Below are positions 48,206 through 59,170 of a stretch of DNA of 64,000 nucleotides, piece by piece (position 1 is the stretch's first letter; the number at the start of each line of letters is the position of its first letter). The stretch comes from Morganella morganii (GTDB lineage: Bacteria; Pseudomonadota; Gammaproteobacteria; Enterobacterales; Enterobacteriaceae): the NCBI RefSeq assembly GCF_019243775.1, contig NZ_CP069157.1:1736001-1800000 (forward strand), in the 5' to 3' direction. Both the position numbers and the translations under genes were made by a program. The notes under the pieces were generated by a model. That model was not told where the DNA came from and did not search any database. It worked only from the letters and a program-made list of their open reading frames with translations.

Positions 48206-50143
48206 TCAGAGCGGGCGGGCCAGAATACTGCGGGTTTCCATCTTAACTTCCTCAATTTTCACCGGAATGATGTCATTGAGGCGGTAACGTACTTCACCTT
48301 TAATCAGCACTGAGCCGGTTTCCTGGCTGCACTGGAGCTCATCTTTGACCGGGTGAATAAAGGTGCCGGGGATAAAGGCGACCGCGCCGTTGTCTGTCAG
48401 ACGGACACGCACGCCACCGCGGGTGATATCAATGATCTCAGCCGGGAACGGGGTATCTGTACCGGCATACGGCTGCAGATAACGGGCATATAACCAGTCA
48501 CCGACATCACGCTCTGCCATACGGTTGGCACGGCGGCGCTCTGCCAGGTGCTCGGCCAGGGCTTCAGCTGGTTTTTCCGCAGACTGACCGGCGATAATCG
48601 CTTTCAGCAGACGGTGGTTCACAATATCGCTGTATTTACGAATAGGGGATGTCCAGGTTGCATAGCCATCCAGTCCCAGACCAAAGTGCGGGCCTTTTTC
48701 CATGCGGACTTCGGCAAAGGTCTGGAAGCGGCGGATACGGCTGTCGAGGAACTGTGTCGGCTGATTATCCAGTTCACGGCGCAGACGACAGAAACCGTCG
48801 AGAGTCAGTAATTCTTCAGCGCTGAAGTTAATACCGTTTTCGGCGAGCAGGGCAACGGCCTGACTGATGGTCAGCGGATCCAGCCCGGTGTGCACGTTAT
48901 AGACACCAAAGCCGAGTTTTTTATCCAGCACTTGTGCGGCACAGATATTGGCGGTGATCATCGCTTCTTCCACAATGCGGTTGGCACTGCGGCGCTGTTC
49001 AGCCACGATATCCGTCACTACGCCGTTTTCATCAAGGATAAAGCGGTAATCAGGACGATCTTTAAAGACCAGCGCATGAGTTTCACGCCAGTGATGGCGG
49101 CGCTGATACATATCCTGCAACAGGGAAATCTGACGGCGGATAGTTTCATCCGGCGTCACGCGGTCAGCCACACCTTCCAGCAGGTCGGAAACATCGTCGT
49201 AAGCCAGCTTGGCTTTGGATTCAACCCAGGCGGCGAAGAATACGGCATCATCAGACAGAGAGCCATCCTCATTAACGGAGACCTGACACACCAGTGCCGG
49301 GCGGCGCACATGCGGATGCAGCGAGCACAGGTCATCAGACAGGTTACGCGGCAGCATCGGGATATTAAAGCCCGGCAGATAGTTGGTAAATGCGCGTTTA
49401 TGGGCAATAGCGTCCAGCTCGCTGCCGGCCGGGATGTAGCTGGTCGGGTCCGCAATCGCGATAGTCAGCTGAAGCTGATTGTTATCACCGGTAGTGATGT
49501 AAAGTGCATCATCCATATCTTCGGTGGATGCGCTGTCGATAGTGACAAAATCCAGATGGGTCAGATCAGTACGCGGCAGATTATCATCCGCCATGGTTAC
49601 CTCAACCGGCTCCGGCTCTTTCAGTGCGTGCTGGTGGCGGGTCAGTGTCACCCACCACGGCGCGTAATGGTCGTCCGCATCGGTGATAAAGCCGGTGATT
49701 TCCGCGTGGAAGCTGCGATCACCTTTCAGCGGGTGGCGGCGCATTTCCGCAACTGCCCAGTCACCCTGACGAAACTCATGATCAACGCCTTTTGCCGGAC
49801 GGCAGGGAATGGAATCTTTTAACAGCGGATGATCAGGAATGATCCAGAGACGGTCATCATTTTCCTTGCGCTGCACACGGCCGACAAACCGGTCCAGAAA
49901 CGGGGTGATCAGCGCTTCAGGCTCAGCCACATCTTTATTATTCACCGTGTGAATAGCTGCGGTGACGCGGTCGCCGTGCATGACTTTTTTCATCTGCGGC
50001 GGCGGAATAAAATAGGATTTTTGTCCGTCAACTTCCAGGAAACCGTAGCCTTTATCGGTACTTTTTACGATCCCTTCGACACGCAATGTTTTATCGTGGA
50101 GCTGTTGTTTTAGCTGAGCTAATAGCGGGTTATCTTGAAACAT
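48206..50143 (-). CDS. rnb: Exoribonuclease II
   Basis: Processive 3'-5' exoribonuclease, 645 aa (E. coli 644). Start at 50143 ([24 protein letters not shown]). Two N-terminal cold-shock domains are followed by the RNB catalytic domain with the metal-binding aspartates in [16 protein letters not shown] (near residues 200-212). A C-terminal S1 domain ([19 protein letters not shown], ending [11 protein letters not shown]) completes it. The E. coli neighbour gmr is absent; osmB follows downstream instead. Confidence 0.97.
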   Translation of the reverse strand: MFQDNPLLAQLKQQLHDKTLRVEGIVKSTDKGYGFLEVDGQKSYFIPPPQMKKVMHGDRVTAAIHTVNNKDVAEPEALITPFLDRFVGRVQRKENDDRLWIIPDHPLLKDSIPCRPAKGVDHEFRQGDWAVAEMRRHPLKGDRSFHAEITGFITDADDHYAPWWVTLTRHQHALKEPEPVEVTMADDNLPRTDLTHLDFVTIDSASTEDMDDALYITTGDNNQLQLTIAIADPTSYIPAGSELDAIAHKRAFTNYLPGFNIPMLPRNLSDDLCSLHPHVRRPALVCQVSVNEDGSLSDDAVFFAAWVESKAKLAYDDVSDLLEGVADRVTPDETIRRQISLLQDMYQRRHHWRETHALVFKDRPDYRFILDENGVVTDIVAEQRRSANRIVEEAMITANICAAQVLDKKLGFGVYNVHTGLDPLTISQAVALLAENGINFSAEELLTLDGFCRLRRELDNQPTQFLDSRIRRFQTFAEVRMEKGPHFGLGLDGYATWTSPIRKYSDIVNHRLLKAIIAGQSAEKPAEALAEHLAERRRANRMAERDVGDWLYARYLQPYAGTDTPFPAEIIDITRGGVRVRLTDNGAVAFIPGTFIHPVKDELQCSQETGSVLIKGEVRYRLNDIIPVKIEEVKMETRSILARPL

Positions 50144-50244
50144 AGGTTCCCGTACTGGTTGGGTGAGCAAATTTATGGTTATTTTTACGCGAATTTACGC
50201 TGCCCGCAAGCACAGAGGGCAATTTCTGTTTAAAGCGCAGCAGA

Positions 50245-50886
50245 TTAATCTTCCGGATACACTTTTTCGCTGAATTCACACAAATCCTCAATGATGCATG
50301 AACCGCAGCGGGGTTTGCGGGCAACACAGGTATAACGCCCGTGCAGTATAAACCAATGGTGGCAGTCGACTTTAAATTCTGCCGGAACAACCCGCAATAA
50401 TTTTTGTTCCACCTCATCCACATTTTTACCGGGGGCAAATTTTGTGCGGTTACAGACACGGAAAATATGGGTATCAACAGCAATGGTCGGCCAGCCGAAC
50501 GCAGTATTGAGCACCACATTGGCAGTTTTGCGCCCCACACCCGGCAGCGCCTCAAGAGCAGCTCTGTCTTCCGGCACTTCGCCGTTATGCAGCTCAACCA
50601 GCATCCGGCAGGTTTTAATCACATTTTCTGCTTTGGTATTAAATAACCCGATGGTTTTAATATAGGATTTCACACCGTCCACACCCAGATCCAGAATGGC
50701 CTGCGGCGTATTGGCAACGGCATACAGCGGACGGGTGGCTTTATTGACACTGACATCTGTCGCCTGGGCGGATAATAAGACGGAGATCAGTAATTCAAAC
50801 GGAGAATCAAACAGCAGTTCAGTGGTGGGTTGCGGGTTGTTGTCCCGCAGGCGGGTCAGGATTTCAATACGTTTTTCTTTATTCAT
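50245..50886 (-). CDS. nth: Endonuclease III
   Basis: DNA glycosylase/AP lyase for oxidised pyrimidines; 213 aa. Helix-hairpin-helix LPGVGRKTANVV with catalytic Lys120, catalytic Asp138 (AVDTHIFRVCNR), and the C-terminal [4Fe-4S] cluster pattern C-x6-C-x2-C-x5-C in CVARKPRCGSCIIEDLC. Last gene of the rsx operon, 63 bp after rsxE, as in E. coli. Confidence 0.98.
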   Translation of the reverse strand: MNKEKRIEILTRLRDNNPQPTTELLFDSPFELLISVLLSAQATDVSVNKATRPLYAVANTPQAILDLGVDGVKSYIKTIGLFNTKAENVIKTCRMLVELHNGEVPEDRAALEALPGVGRKTANVVLNTAFGWPTIAVDTHIFRVCNRTKFAPGKNVDEVEQKLLRVVPAEFKVDCHHWFILHGRYTCVARKPRCGSCIIEDLCEFSEKVYPED

Positions 50887-50949
50887 AACGACATTGGCTC
50901 ATTCATGATAAAAGCAGCCTCCCGGAGAGGAGCCTGCTTAATTATACAG

Positions 50950-51654
50950 TTATTTGACCAGATGGCTTCCGCATCCTTTTTCAGTTTCATATTGCGGAGC
51001 GGCAGGTGCATTTTTGCGTTTTTTCATTTTCTCATCAATAAGATACTTGCCTGCCAGCATTAAGCCAAGCCCGATAAAGGCACCCGGTGGCAGCATAGCC
51101 AGCAGGAACGGGGTGTCAAGATGCAGCACATCGACGCGCAGCACTTTGGCCCAGTCACCAAGCAGCAGATCGGCACCGTCAAACAGAGTGCCGTTACCGA
51201 GAATTTCACGCATGGCACCGAGCACAAACAGCGCGGCGGTCGCACCGAGCCCCATAGCCAGGCCGTCAATCGCAGAAGGGTAAACGGCATTTTTGGCAGC
51301 AAACGCTTCGGCACGGCCGATGACAATACAGTTGGTCACAATCAGCGGGATGAAGATACCGAGCGACTGATATAAGCCGAAAGCATAGGCGTTGATCAGT
51401 AACTGAACCGCAGTCACGACGGAGGCAATCAGCATCACATAAATAGGAATGCGGATTTCTGACGGGATCCAGCGGCGCAGTGCGGAAACCGCCACGTTAG
51501 TACAAATCAGCACCAGGGTGGTGGCCAGTCCCAGACCCAGCGCATTGGTGACCGTGGAGGAAACCGCCAGCAGCGGACACAGCCCCAGTACCTGAACCAG
51601 GGCAGAGTTGTTTTTCCATAATCCGTCGGCGAATAACTCTTTAATCTGACTCAT
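50950..51654 (-). CDS. rsxE: Electron transport complex subunit RsxE
   Basis: 234 aa integral membrane subunit. Start at 51654 ([42 protein letters not shown]), overlapping the rsxG stop by one base. About six helices with the RnfE motif [21 protein letters not shown], whose Cys helps hold a [2Fe-2S] centre with RsxA. The complex (Rnf-type) moves electrons from NADH and in E. coli keeps SoxR reduced. Confidence 0.97.
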   Translation of the reverse strand: MSQIKELFADGLWKNNSALVQVLGLCPLLAVSSTVTNALGLGLATTLVLICTNVAVSALRRWIPSEIRIPIYVMLIASVVTAVQLLINAYAFGLYQSLGIFIPLIVTNCIVIGRAEAFAAKNAVYPSAIDGLAMGLGATAALFVLGAMREILGNGTLFDGADLLLGDWAKVLRVDVLHLDTPFLLAMLPPGAFIGLGLMLAGKYLIDEKMKKRKNAPAAPQYETEKGCGSHLVK

Positions 51655-52280
51655 TATTCTGCTCCGCATTGAGGTAAGGTGTTCAGCAACGGCGGCAGTG
51701 TCTGCATATAATCCGCTGTTGCACGGACAGCATTGACGACTGCGCGCGGCGTGATGGTGGCACCGGTGAACTGATCAAAATCCCCGCCGTCTTTTTTCAC
51801 TGCCCAGTGCGGGTCATCAGCGGATTCAATGTGTTTGCCGCTCAGAGATGTGATCCAGTCGGAAATCCGGGTATCAATTTTATCACCCAGCCCCGGTGTC
51901 TCTTTGTGTTCGGTCACGCGGGAGCCGAGCACGGTACGGTTAAAATCAGCCGCAACCAGCAGCTGAATATTACCGGAATAGCCGTCCGGTGCGGTGGACT
52001 CCAGCACTGCGGCGACAGGTGTGCCGTCTTTGCGGGCAACATACAGCCGGTGCGGCAGTTCATTACCCAGGGCAGGATCGGTGACCAGATAACACTCTGC
52101 AATCACATCATTATTATAAACCGATTCCGGCAGGATTTCGGCAAACAGTGCCTTTTGCTGTGCGGCGGCCTGCTTATCAATTTCCGGTTTTGTCAGGGTG
52201 TAGACAAACCCGCTCAGCCCGGTGGTACCGGCGGCAAACAGGGCGAGGATCAGGCCGTAACGGCGTAATGTGGCAATCAT
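51654..52280 (-). CDS. rsxG: Electron transport complex subunit RsxG
   Basis: 208 aa with one N-terminal transmembrane helix (about residues 8-30) and a periplasmic FMN-binding domain. The covalent FMN attachment motif is TGAT in [15 protein letters not shown] near residue 175. Overlaps rsxD by four bases and rsxE by one, so the trio is translated as a unit. Confidence 0.97.
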   Translation of the reverse strand: MIATLRRYGLILALFAAGTTGLSGFVYTLTKPEIDKQAAAQQKALFAEILPESVYNNDVIAECYLVTDPALGNELPHRLYVARKDGTPVAAVLESTAPDGYSGNIQLLVAADFNRTVLGSRVTEHKETPGLGDKIDTRISDWITSLSGKHIESADDPHWAVKKDGGDFDQFTGATITPRAVVNAVRATADYMQTLPPLLNTLPQCGAE

Positions 52281-53371
52281 TTATTCCCCCGTTTGTGCCC
52301 GTAAACACGCGGTTGTGTGTAGGTATCGATCAGCGGCACGGTGATATTGGCCAGCAGGACGGCAAATGCCACCGCATCCGGATAACCGCCGTAAACACGG
52401 ATAATCCACAGCAGAAGGCCGATCAGTATCCCGTATATTAGGCGGCCGCGTGGTGTGGTGGAAGCGGTGACCGGGTCGGTAGCGATAAAGAATGCCCCGA
52501 GCATGGTGGCACCGGAAAACAGCTGTATAACCGGGGATGTAAAGTGTGATGAATCAATCAGGTATCCGATCACTGACAATACCGCGAGTGTTCCCAGCAT
52601 GGCGGCCGGGATCTGCCATGAAATCACTTTACGGTTAAGCAGAATACAGCCGCCGATCAGGTAACCGATATTCACCCACTGCCAGCCGATACCGGCGACA
52701 GAGCCCTGTAAAACGGGTTGTGTCAGGATTTCGGACATATCGCGGGTCAGCAGACCGGTTTTGAAACTGTCGAGCGGAGTCGCCTGGCTCATACCATCCG
52801 CTCCGGCGCGTAACTGCTCCAGTGTCTGGCCACCGTCTGATAACCCGGTGAAAATTACATGCAGGCTGTCACTGAGCGAAACCGGGGTGATTTGCAGACT
52901 TTCCGGCGGCAGCCAGCTGGTCATCTGTACCGGGAAGGAGATCAGCAGCACCACATAACCGACCATTGCCGGGTTAAACGGGTTTTGTCCGAGGCCGCCA
53001 TATATGTGCTTGGCAATAATCACGGCAAAGAATGTACCGATAACAATCATCCACCACGGTGCCAGCGGCGGAATACTGACAGCCAGCAGCACCGCAGTGA
53101 CCAGCGCGGAGTTATCTTTCAGATACGGCATCACCGGCTGATTGCGCAGCCGGACAGCAATACTTTCTGTCACCAGCGCAGTGACAACCGCAATCAGAAT
53201 CTGAAACAGGGTACCGGCGCCGAAAAACCAGAGCTGCGCGGCAATCCCCGGGATCATAGCAATCACCACCCACAGCATGATGGCGGAGGTGTTGTCACGG
53301 TTATGCGTAAACGGTGATCCCGCAATTTTCAGCCGGTGCGGGGCGTTTGAGGAAACGGGCCTAAATTTCAT
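52277..53371 (-). CDS. rsxD: Electron transport complex subunit RsxD
   Basis: 364 aa membrane subunit with about nine helices. The FMN-attachment threonine is within [14 protein letters not shown] (the S-x-A-T-P-L pattern of RnfD). NqrB/RnfD family signs include [28 protein letters not shown] and [26 protein letters not shown]. Slightly longer than E. coli RsxD (352 aa). Sixteen bp after rsxC. Confidence 0.97.
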   Translation of the reverse strand: MKFRPVSSNAPHRLKIAGSPFTHNRDNTSAIMLWVVIAMIPGIAAQLWFFGAGTLFQILIAVVTALVTESIAVRLRNQPVMPYLKDNSALVTAVLLAVSIPPLAPWWMIVIGTFFAVIIAKHIYGGLGQNPFNPAMVGYVVLLISFPVQMTSWLPPESLQITPVSLSDSLHVIFTGLSDGGQTLEQLRAGADGMSQATPLDSFKTGLLTRDMSEILTQPVLQGSVAGIGWQWVNIGYLIGGCILLNRKVISWQIPAAMLGTLAVLSVIGYLIDSSHFTSPVIQLFSGATMLGAFFIATDPVTASTTPRGRLIYGILIGLLLWIIRVYGGYPDAVAFAVLLANITVPLIDTYTQPRVYGHKRGNK

Positions 53372-53386
53372 GCTTATTTCGCTTCA

Positions 53387-55615
53387 TTAATCAGTGGTTT
53401 CTTCAGAATGTTGTGCAGCGGCCTGAGCGGCTTTCTTCGCTTTGGCACGGGCAATGGCGGCAGCGACAGCGGCTTTGCGCGGATCTGTCTCTGCTTCCGC
53501 TGCCAGTTGAGCAGCTTCCGCCGGAGCTTCAGCAGTCTGAGCGGCTTTTTTCGCTTTAGCGCGGGCAATGGCGGCAGCAACAGCGGCTTTGCGTGGATCT
53601 GCCTCTGCGTCTGCGGCTGGTTGAGCAGCTTCCGCCGGAGCTTCAGCAGTCTGAGCGGCTTTCTTCGCTTTGGCGCGGGCAATGGCGGCAGCAACAGCGG
53701 CTTTGCGCGGTTCCGCTTCTGCGTCTGCGGCTGGTTGAGCAGCTTCCGCCGGAGCTTCGGCAGCCTGAGCGGCTTTCTTCGCTTTGGCGCGGGCAATGGC
53801 GGCAGCAACAGCAGCTTTGCGCGGATCTGTCTCTGTTTCCGCAGCCGGTTGTGCAGCTTCCGCCGGAGCTTCGGCAGCCTGAGTGGCTTTCTTCGCTTTG
53901 GCGCGGGCAAGGGCGGCAGCCACTGCGGCTTTACGCGGATCGGCGTCTGCTTCTGTCGCCGGTTGTGTTGTTTCAGCCGCGAGAGCCGCTTTTTCTGCCT
54001 GACGTGCGCGGGCCTGTGCTTTACGGACTTCGCGGGCAGCAATCACGGCGCTGTTATCCGGTAAAACGGACGGATTAACAGAAATCGTCATCCCTGCATT
54101 GCTGTCTTTGGCTTTCACGCGGGCAAGGGCGGCGCTGATAGCCGCACTGTCTTTCTCATCCACCTGAACAGCCGCGCTTTTATGGCGGGCTTCACGGGCT
54201 TCTTTTTCCCGTGCCATTCGTGCCTGTTTGGCTTCAAAGCGGATTTTGGCATCTGCGGCGCGTTGGGCTTCTTCGCGGATCTCAATGACCTGTGCTTTTT
54301 CCTGACGGTAATACTGCACCAGCGGAATATTGCTCGGGCAGACCCAGGCACAGGCACCGCATTCAATGCAGTCAAACAGATGGTGCTGTTCTGCTTTTTC
54401 GTGTTCATTACCTTTACTGAACCAGTAGAGCTGCTGCGGCAGTAATCCGGCCGGACAGGCATCCGCACAGTGACTGCAGCGGATACAGGCTTCTTCCGGT
54501 GCAGTTGGTTCCATCTCGTTCGTGGTTGGTGCAAGAATGCAGTTACAGATTTTTACTACCGGCACATCGAGATCCGGCAGTGTAAAGCCCATCAGCGGGC
54601 CGCCCATCACAACCATTTGTTCATGCTGAGGACGGAAACCGGCCTGTTGCAACAGGAAACGGACCGGCGTACCGAGTCGTGTCCAGAAGTTACCCGGTGA
54701 TTCAACCGCTTCGCCGGTTACTGTTACCACGCGCTGGATCAGCGGTTCGCCGTCGGTAATGGCGCGCTTGATGGCAACCACAGTTCCGACGTTCTGCATC
54801 AGCACGCCGATATCAGAAGAGCGTCCGCCGGATGGTACTTCGCGGCCGGTGAGAATTTTGGTCAGCTGTTTGGCGCCGCCGGACGGGTACTTGGTCGGGA
54901 TCACCCGCACGAAAATCTGTTTTTCCCCGGCAGTAACGTCACGCAGTGCGGCAATCGCCTCCGGTTTATTATCTTCAATGCCGATAAGCACCTGTTCCGG
55001 CTCAAGAAGGTGCATCAGAATACGGATACCGGTGAGAATTTCCCCGGCATGTTCCTGCATCAGACGGTCATCCGCCGTGATATAGGGCTCACATTCCGCC
55101 GCATTGATAATCAGAGTGCGGATAAGATCACCGCCGCCTTTCAGCTTGCTGGCGGTCGGGAAGCCTGCGCCGCCGAGACCGGCAATCCCGGCCTGATGAA
55201 TGCGGTCAGTCAGCTCTGTTTTGGAGAGAGAGGTGAAATCCGCTGTTTTTTCCGCCGGGTACGGGGTATCCAGCCCGTCAGTCCGGATACGGATGCACGG
55301 CGCGGTCAGCCCGGACGGATGCGCGGTCACACAAGGCTCCACGGCAGTCACCGTGCCGGATGATGAGGCGTGCACCGGCAGGCTGCGGCCGGTTCCGCGT
55401 GTCAGCGGCTGACCTTTCAGGACATGGTCGCCGGGGCTGACCAGCACATCGCCTTCGTTCCCGATATGCTGCTGGAGCGGAATAATCAGTTCTTCCGGTA
55501 CCGGGCACACCCGCATCGGTGTCCGGCTGGACTGTAATTTCATTTCCGGCGGATGAATGCCGCCGTCAAAATCCCATACCCGGTCTTTTTTCAGAAAGTT
55601 GAGCAAATTGAACAT
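53387..55615 (-). CDS. rsxC: Electron transport complex subunit RsxC
   Basis: 742 aa. The N-terminal region (about 1-360) has FMN/NADH-binding features ([31 protein letters not shown]). Two ferredoxin-type [4Fe-4S] motifs follow near residues 375-425: [12 protein letters not shown] and [12 protein letters not shown]. The last about 270 residues are an Ala/Lys/Arg/Glu-rich tail with nearly five copies of a 38-residue unit. This tail is typical of enteric RsxC but variable in copy number. It receives electrons from NADH and passes them to RsxB. Confidence 0.96.
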   Translation of the reverse strand: MFNLLNFLKKDRVWDFDGGIHPPEMKLQSSRTPMRVCPVPEELIIPLQQHIGNEGDVLVSPGDHVLKGQPLTRGTGRSLPVHASSSGTVTAVEPCVTAHPSGLTAPCIRIRTDGLDTPYPAEKTADFTSLSKTELTDRIHQAGIAGLGGAGFPTASKLKGGGDLIRTLIINAAECEPYITADDRLMQEHAGEILTGIRILMHLLEPEQVLIGIEDNKPEAIAALRDVTAGEKQIFVRVIPTKYPSGGAKQLTKILTGREVPSGGRSSDIGVLMQNVGTVVAIKRAITDGEPLIQRVVTVTGEAVESPGNFWTRLGTPVRFLLQQAGFRPQHEQMVVMGGPLMGFTLPDLDVPVVKICNCILAPTTNEMEPTAPEEACIRCSHCADACPAGLLPQQLYWFSKGNEHEKAEQHHLFDCIECGACAWVCPSNIPLVQYYRQEKAQVIEIREEAQRAADAKIRFEAKQARMAREKEAREARHKSAAVQVDEKDSAAISAALARVKAKDSNAGMTISVNPSVLPDNSAVIAAREVRKAQARARQAEKAALAAETTQPATEADADPRKAAVAAALARAKAKKATQAAEAPAEAAQPAAETETDPRKAAVAAAIARAKAKKAAQAAEAPAEAAQPAADAEAEPRKAAVAAAIARAKAKKAAQTAEAPAEAAQPAADAEADPRKAAVAAAIARAKAKKAAQTAEAPAEAAQLAAEAETDPRKAAVAAAIARAKAKKAAQAAAQHSEETTD
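53390..53941 (-). repeat. Tandem 114-bp repeats encoding the RsxC tail
   Basis: Four full 38-codon units (boundaries near 53486, 53600, 53714 and 53828) plus a 32-codon terminal unit. Each begins [11 protein letters not shown] and continues with A-R-A-K-A-K-K and an A-E-A-P-A-E-A-A-Q linker. Nucleotide identity between units is high, so recombination could change the copy number in steps of 38 residues without a frameshift. Confidence 0.9.
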
Positions 55616-55620
55616 AAAAC

Positions 55621-56229
55621 TTACGACGCCTCAATCTGAACAGGTTTGACAGGAGTACCGCCGGTATCCGCCGGAATATTTCTGACCGGAATGGTGTTTA
55701 AATCCCACTTCCAGTTACGCGGGGTGACGGCGACCGGGATCATCTCAATGCAATCTGTCGGGCAGGGTGCGACACACAAATCACACCCGGTGCAGAGATT
55801 TTCAACCACAGTGTGCATGGCGCGGGTGGCACCGATAATCGCATCCACCGGGCACGCCTGAATACATTTGGTGCAGCCGATGCACTGGTCTTCATGAATA
55901 AAGGCCACTTTACGCACCGGATTGAGTACGGACTCGTCACCGTCGAGCGGCTGCGGATCCACACCCAGCATATCCGCCAGTTTCAGCATCACCTGCTCGC
56001 CGCCGGGGGCACAGCGGTTTATTGCGCCGCCATTGGCAACAGATTCCGCATACGGGCGGCAGCCGGGAAAACCGCACTGGCCGCACTGACTCTGCGGCAG
56101 AATGTCATCAATTTTATCCACAATGGGATCTTCCTCCACTTTGAAGCGGCGGGAGGCGTAACCAAGTATCAGACCGAATGCCAGACCCAGCAGGCTGAGT
56201 ACGGCAACGGCAATCCAAATCATTGTCAT
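55621..56229 (-). CDS. rsxB: Electron transport complex subunit RsxB
   Basis: 202 aa ferredoxin subunit. A membrane-anchoring helix ([26 protein letters not shown]) is followed by a 4Fe-4S domain with [16 protein letters not shown] and C in NRCAPGG. Two ferredoxin clusters follow: [12 protein letters not shown] and [12 protein letters not shown]. Stop and start overlap with rsxA by one base. Electrons go from RsxC through RsxB to the membrane subunits. Confidence 0.98.
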   Translation of the reverse strand: MTMIWIAVAVLSLLGLAFGLILGYASRRFKVEEDPIVDKIDDILPQSQCGQCGFPGCRPYAESVANGGAINRCAPGGEQVMLKLADMLGVDPQPLDGDESVLNPVRKVAFIHEDQCIGCTKCIQACPVDAIIGATRAMHTVVENLCTGCDLCVAPCPTDCIEMIPVAVTPRNWKWDLNTIPVRNIPADTGGTPVKPVQIEAS

Positions 56230-56810
56230 CAGAATTTCACCAGACCACTGAAGCCCATAAAGGCCAGAGACATCAGACCGGCCGTGACCAGCCCGACAGA
56301 CGCCCCGCGGAAAGGCGCCGGCACATCTGCCGTTGCCAGCCGCTCACGGATAGCGGCAAACAGCACCATCACCAGGGAGAAACCGGCTGCCGCACCAAAG
56401 CCGTAAACGGCGGATTGCAGGAAATTATGCGACAGGTTTATGTTCAGCAGCGCCACACCGAGTACCGCACAGTTGGTGGTGATCAACGGCAGGAAGATCC
56501 CGAGCAGCCGGTAGAGCGCCGGGCTGGTTTTCCGCACCACCATTTCGGTGAACTGCACCACCACGGCGATCACCAGGATAAAGCTCAGTGTGCGCAGATA
56601 GAGAATATCCAGCGGGATCAGGATAAAGGTATCCATCAGCCACGAGCAGACGGAGGCGAGTGTCATCACAAATGTGGTGGCAAACCCCATGCCAATCGCG
56701 GTTTCCAGTTTTTTGGAGACCCCCATAAAGGGGCATAATCCTAAGAATTTGACGAGTACGAAGTTGTTAACCAGCACCGTCCCGACAAAAAGTAATAAGT
56801 AGTCAGCCAT
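56229..56810 (-). CDS. rsxA: Electron transport complex subunit RsxA
   Basis: 193 aa, identical in length to E. coli RsxA. Six-helix membrane subunit beginning [38 protein letters not shown], with the second conserved Cys in [20 protein letters not shown]; these cysteines ligate the intramembrane [2Fe-2S] with RsxE. First gene of the operon rsxABCDGE-nth. The 284-bp upstream gap holds two GC-rich hairpins (for example CCCCGG / CCGGGG at 56899-56914) and no recognisable gene. Confidence 0.98.
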   Translation of the reverse strand: MADYLLLFVGTVLVNNFVLVKFLGLCPFMGVSKKLETAIGMGFATTFVMTLASVCSWLMDTFILIPLDILYLRTLSFILVIAVVVQFTEMVVRKTSPALYRLLGIFLPLITTNCAVLGVALLNINLSHNFLQSAVYGFGAAAGFSLVMVLFAAIRERLATADVPAPFRGASVGLVTAGLMSLAFMGFSGLVKF

Positions 56811-57094
56811 TACAATGCCCAAAGCGAGTCTTTAAAAACATACAAATAAAGCACATAAAAAACCGGGATCCCCGGTAAGCGGGGTGAATAATAGCAATCC
56901 CCGGGCATCCGGGGTTATCGGGATTGTGTGAAAGCGCGGATAACTGTGTGTATCAGAATGAAAAAGCGGCAAAACTGATGAAAACCGGGCACAGCATTTG
57001 CGTCACGGAATCAGTTAGTGGTACTTTTCAGGAGGATGACAGATTCTGAAAGCATGTTTTTATCCGTTAACATGACAATCCCCCGGAGGGAGTG

Positions 57095-58135
57095 ATGACG
57101 AAAATACTGAAAGTGGGCCTGATCGGGTACGGTTTTGCCGGAAAAACATTCCATGCGCCGTTTATTGTCAATAATGCCAATATGGAACTGGCCAAAGTCG
57201 CGAGCAGTGATGCCGCCAAAGTGCATGCTGATTATCCGGATGTGCAGGTTGTCGCCACACCGGAAGATATTTTTGCTGACCCGGCCATTGACCTCGTCGT
57301 GATCCCGACCCCGAATGACACCCATTTCCCGCTGGCGCGGATGGCGCTGGCTGCGGGTAAACATGTGGTGGTGGATAAGCCCTTTACCCTGACATCGGAA
57401 GAGGCATTTACCCTGGCAAAACAGGCGGATGACGCCGGACTGGTGCTGTCTGTTTATCATAACCGCCGTTTTGACTCCGGGTATCTGACGCTCAAATCCC
57501 TGTTTGACAGTAAAAAACTCGGGGCTATCAAATATTTTGAAGTCCATTTTGACCGCTACCGCCCGCAGCCGCAAAAGCGCTGGCGCGAAGCTGCTGCATT
57601 AGGCAGTGGTATCTGGTATGACCTGGGTTCTCATCTGATTGACCAGGCACTGCAGTTTTTCGGCAAACCAACGGCGATCACTGCCGACCTGGGGATGATC
57701 CGTCCGGGTTCTGAGGCGGTGGATTATTTCCATGCGCAACTGCACTATCCGGATGTCAAAGTCGTGCTGCATGCCACCACGGTCGCGGCAGCGGAATCCC
57801 CGGTGTATATCGTTCACGGCATGAAAGGCAGCTATGTGAAGTACGGGCTGGATCCGCAGGAAAATGCACTGAAAGCAGGGCAGATGCCGGTCGGTGTCAA
57901 CTGGGGTCATGACAGCCGCGACGGGGAACTGAGCTTATCACCGGACGGTATTGAAGTGATCACAGAAACGTATCCGAACAAAGCCGGGCACTATGGCCGC
58001 TATTACGCGGAAGTGGCTGAGGCGATTATCAATAACGGCCCGACCCCGGTGACGGCGCAGGAAGGGGCGGAAATTATCCGTATTATAGAGGCCGGTATGG
58101 AATCGCATAAAACCGGACGGACTGTGACACTGTAA
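57095..58135 (+). CDS. ydgJ: Gfo/Idh/MocA family oxidoreductase YdgJ
   Basis: 346 aa, equal to E. coli YdgJ. Start at the ATG at 57095, five bases after GGAGG. The N-terminal Rossmann domain has VGLIGYGFAGKTFHAPFI and VIPTPNDTHFPLARMALAAGKHVVVDKPF with the EKP-like DKP motif. The C-terminal domain has WYDLGSHLIDQALQFFGKP and YIVHGMKGSYVKYGLDPQE. NAD(P)-dependent; natural substrate unknown. Not clearly in an operon with the next gene. Confidence 0.93.
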   Translation: MTKILKVGLIGYGFAGKTFHAPFIVNNANMELAKVASSDAAKVHADYPDVQVVATPEDIFADPAIDLVVIPTPNDTHFPLARMALAAGKHVVVDKPFTLTSEEAFTLAKQADDAGLVLSVYHNRRFDSGYLTLKSLFDSKKLGAIKYFEVHFDRYRPQPQKRWREAAALGSGIWYDLGSHLIDQALQFFGKPTAITADLGMIRPGSEAVDYFHAQLHYPDVKVVLHATTVAAAESPVYIVHGMKGSYVKYGLDPQENALKAGQMPVGVNWGHDSRDGELSLSPDGIEVITETYPNKAGHYGRYYAEVAEAIINNGPTPVTAQEGAEIIRIIEAGMESHKTGRTVTL

Positions 58136-58178
58136 CAAATAGTCATTACTTCTTATTGCAGACAAAAGTGAATAACGC

Positions 58179-59168
58179 ATGACAAACTGGTGGCAGAAAC
58201 TGCGGTTAGATCCGTTCCTGGTCATAATGATCACGGTTGTTATTTTGGCGTCACTCTTTCCGGCAACCGGCAGTGTGGCGACCGGATTCCGCTATCTGAC
58301 CACCGCCGCGATTGCGTTATTGTTCTTCTTCCACGGCGCAAAACTCTCTCGGGAAGCGATTGTGACAGGGATGGGGCACTGGCGTCTGCATCTGATGGTG
58401 TTCTCCAGTACTTTTATCCTCTTCCCGCTGCTGGGGCTGGGTTTACAGTTCCTGGTACCGGAATGGATGTCTCCGACCATTTACATGGGTTTCTTATACT
58501 TATGTGCCTTACCGGCGACAGTACAATCGGCTATCGCCTTTACCTCTGTCGCGGGCGGAAATGTGGCGGCGGCGATTTGCAGTGCATCCGCCTCCAGTAT
58601 CCTTGGTGTGTTCTTATCACCGGTCATTATCGGTTTTATGATGGAAACGCAGGGCGCGCATGAACTGGATACCCTGGGTGCTATCCGCTCTATTTTATTG
58701 CAGCTGATGCTGCCGTTTGTGGTCGGTCATTTTTCCCGTCCGCTGATTGGCAAGTGGGTGGATCGCAATAAAAAAATCATTAATAAAACAGATCGCACCT
58801 CTATTTTGCTGGTGGTGTATGTCGCTTTCAGCGAAGCGGTTGCCGAGGGGATCTGGCAGAAGATTGATGCAATGTCTATTCTGCAGATTGCGGTGGTGTC
58901 GTGCGGGTTGCTGGCGATTGTGCTGGTGATCAACGTGTACGGCTCACGGGCACTCGGCTTTAATAAGGCCGATGAAATTACCATTGTATTCTGTGGTTCG
59001 AAGAAAAGCCTGGCAAACGGCGTGCCGATGGCAAACGTTATGTTTCCGCCGGCCGTGGTGGGAATTCTGGTGCTGCCGCTGATGCTGTTTCATCAGATCC
59101 AGCTGATGGTGTGTGCGGTGATGGCGGCGCGCTATGCGCGGCAGGGGAAAGAACATTCACAGGAGTAA
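58179..59168 (+). CDS. Bile acid:sodium symporter family transporter (YfeH-like)
   Basis: 329 aa with about nine to ten transmembrane helices. Family motifs: FFHGAKLSREAIVTGMGHWRLHL, LYLCALPATVQSAIAFTSVAGGNVAAAICSASASSILGVFLSP and FCGSKKSLANGVPMANVMFP. It corresponds to the SBF-like/YfeH branch related to eukaryotic SLC10A7, whose substrate in bacteria is not established. Two bp separate it from the TPM gene, which has its own AGGAG overlapping this stop. Confidence 0.88.
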   Translation: MTNWWQKLRLDPFLVIMITVVILASLFPATGSVATGFRYLTTAAIALLFFFHGAKLSREAIVTGMGHWRLHLMVFSSTFILFPLLGLGLQFLVPEWMSPTIYMGFLYLCALPATVQSAIAFTSVAGGNVAAAICSASASSILGVFLSPVIIGFMMETQGAHELDTLGAIRSILLQLMLPFVVGHFSRPLIGKWVDRNKKIINKTDRTSILLVVYVAFSEAVAEGIWQKIDAMSILQIAVVSCGLLAIVLVINVYGSRALGFNKADEITIVFCGSKKSLANGVPMANVMFPPAVVGILVLPLMLFHQIQLMVCAVMAARYARQGKEHSQE

Positions 59169-59170
59169 TT

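Noticed and set aside
53390-53941. Regular repeats that might suggest a CRISPR-like array
   Set aside because: The units are 114 bp, contiguous and in frame within rsxC, with no spacers and no cas genes nearby.
53408-54064. Long plus-strand frames opposite the RsxC tail (218 and 161 codons)
   Set aside because: They are mirror images of the repetitive Ala/Lys-rich rsxC tail, lack ribosome sites, and give low-complexity Ser/Phe/Gly or Leu/Arg products.
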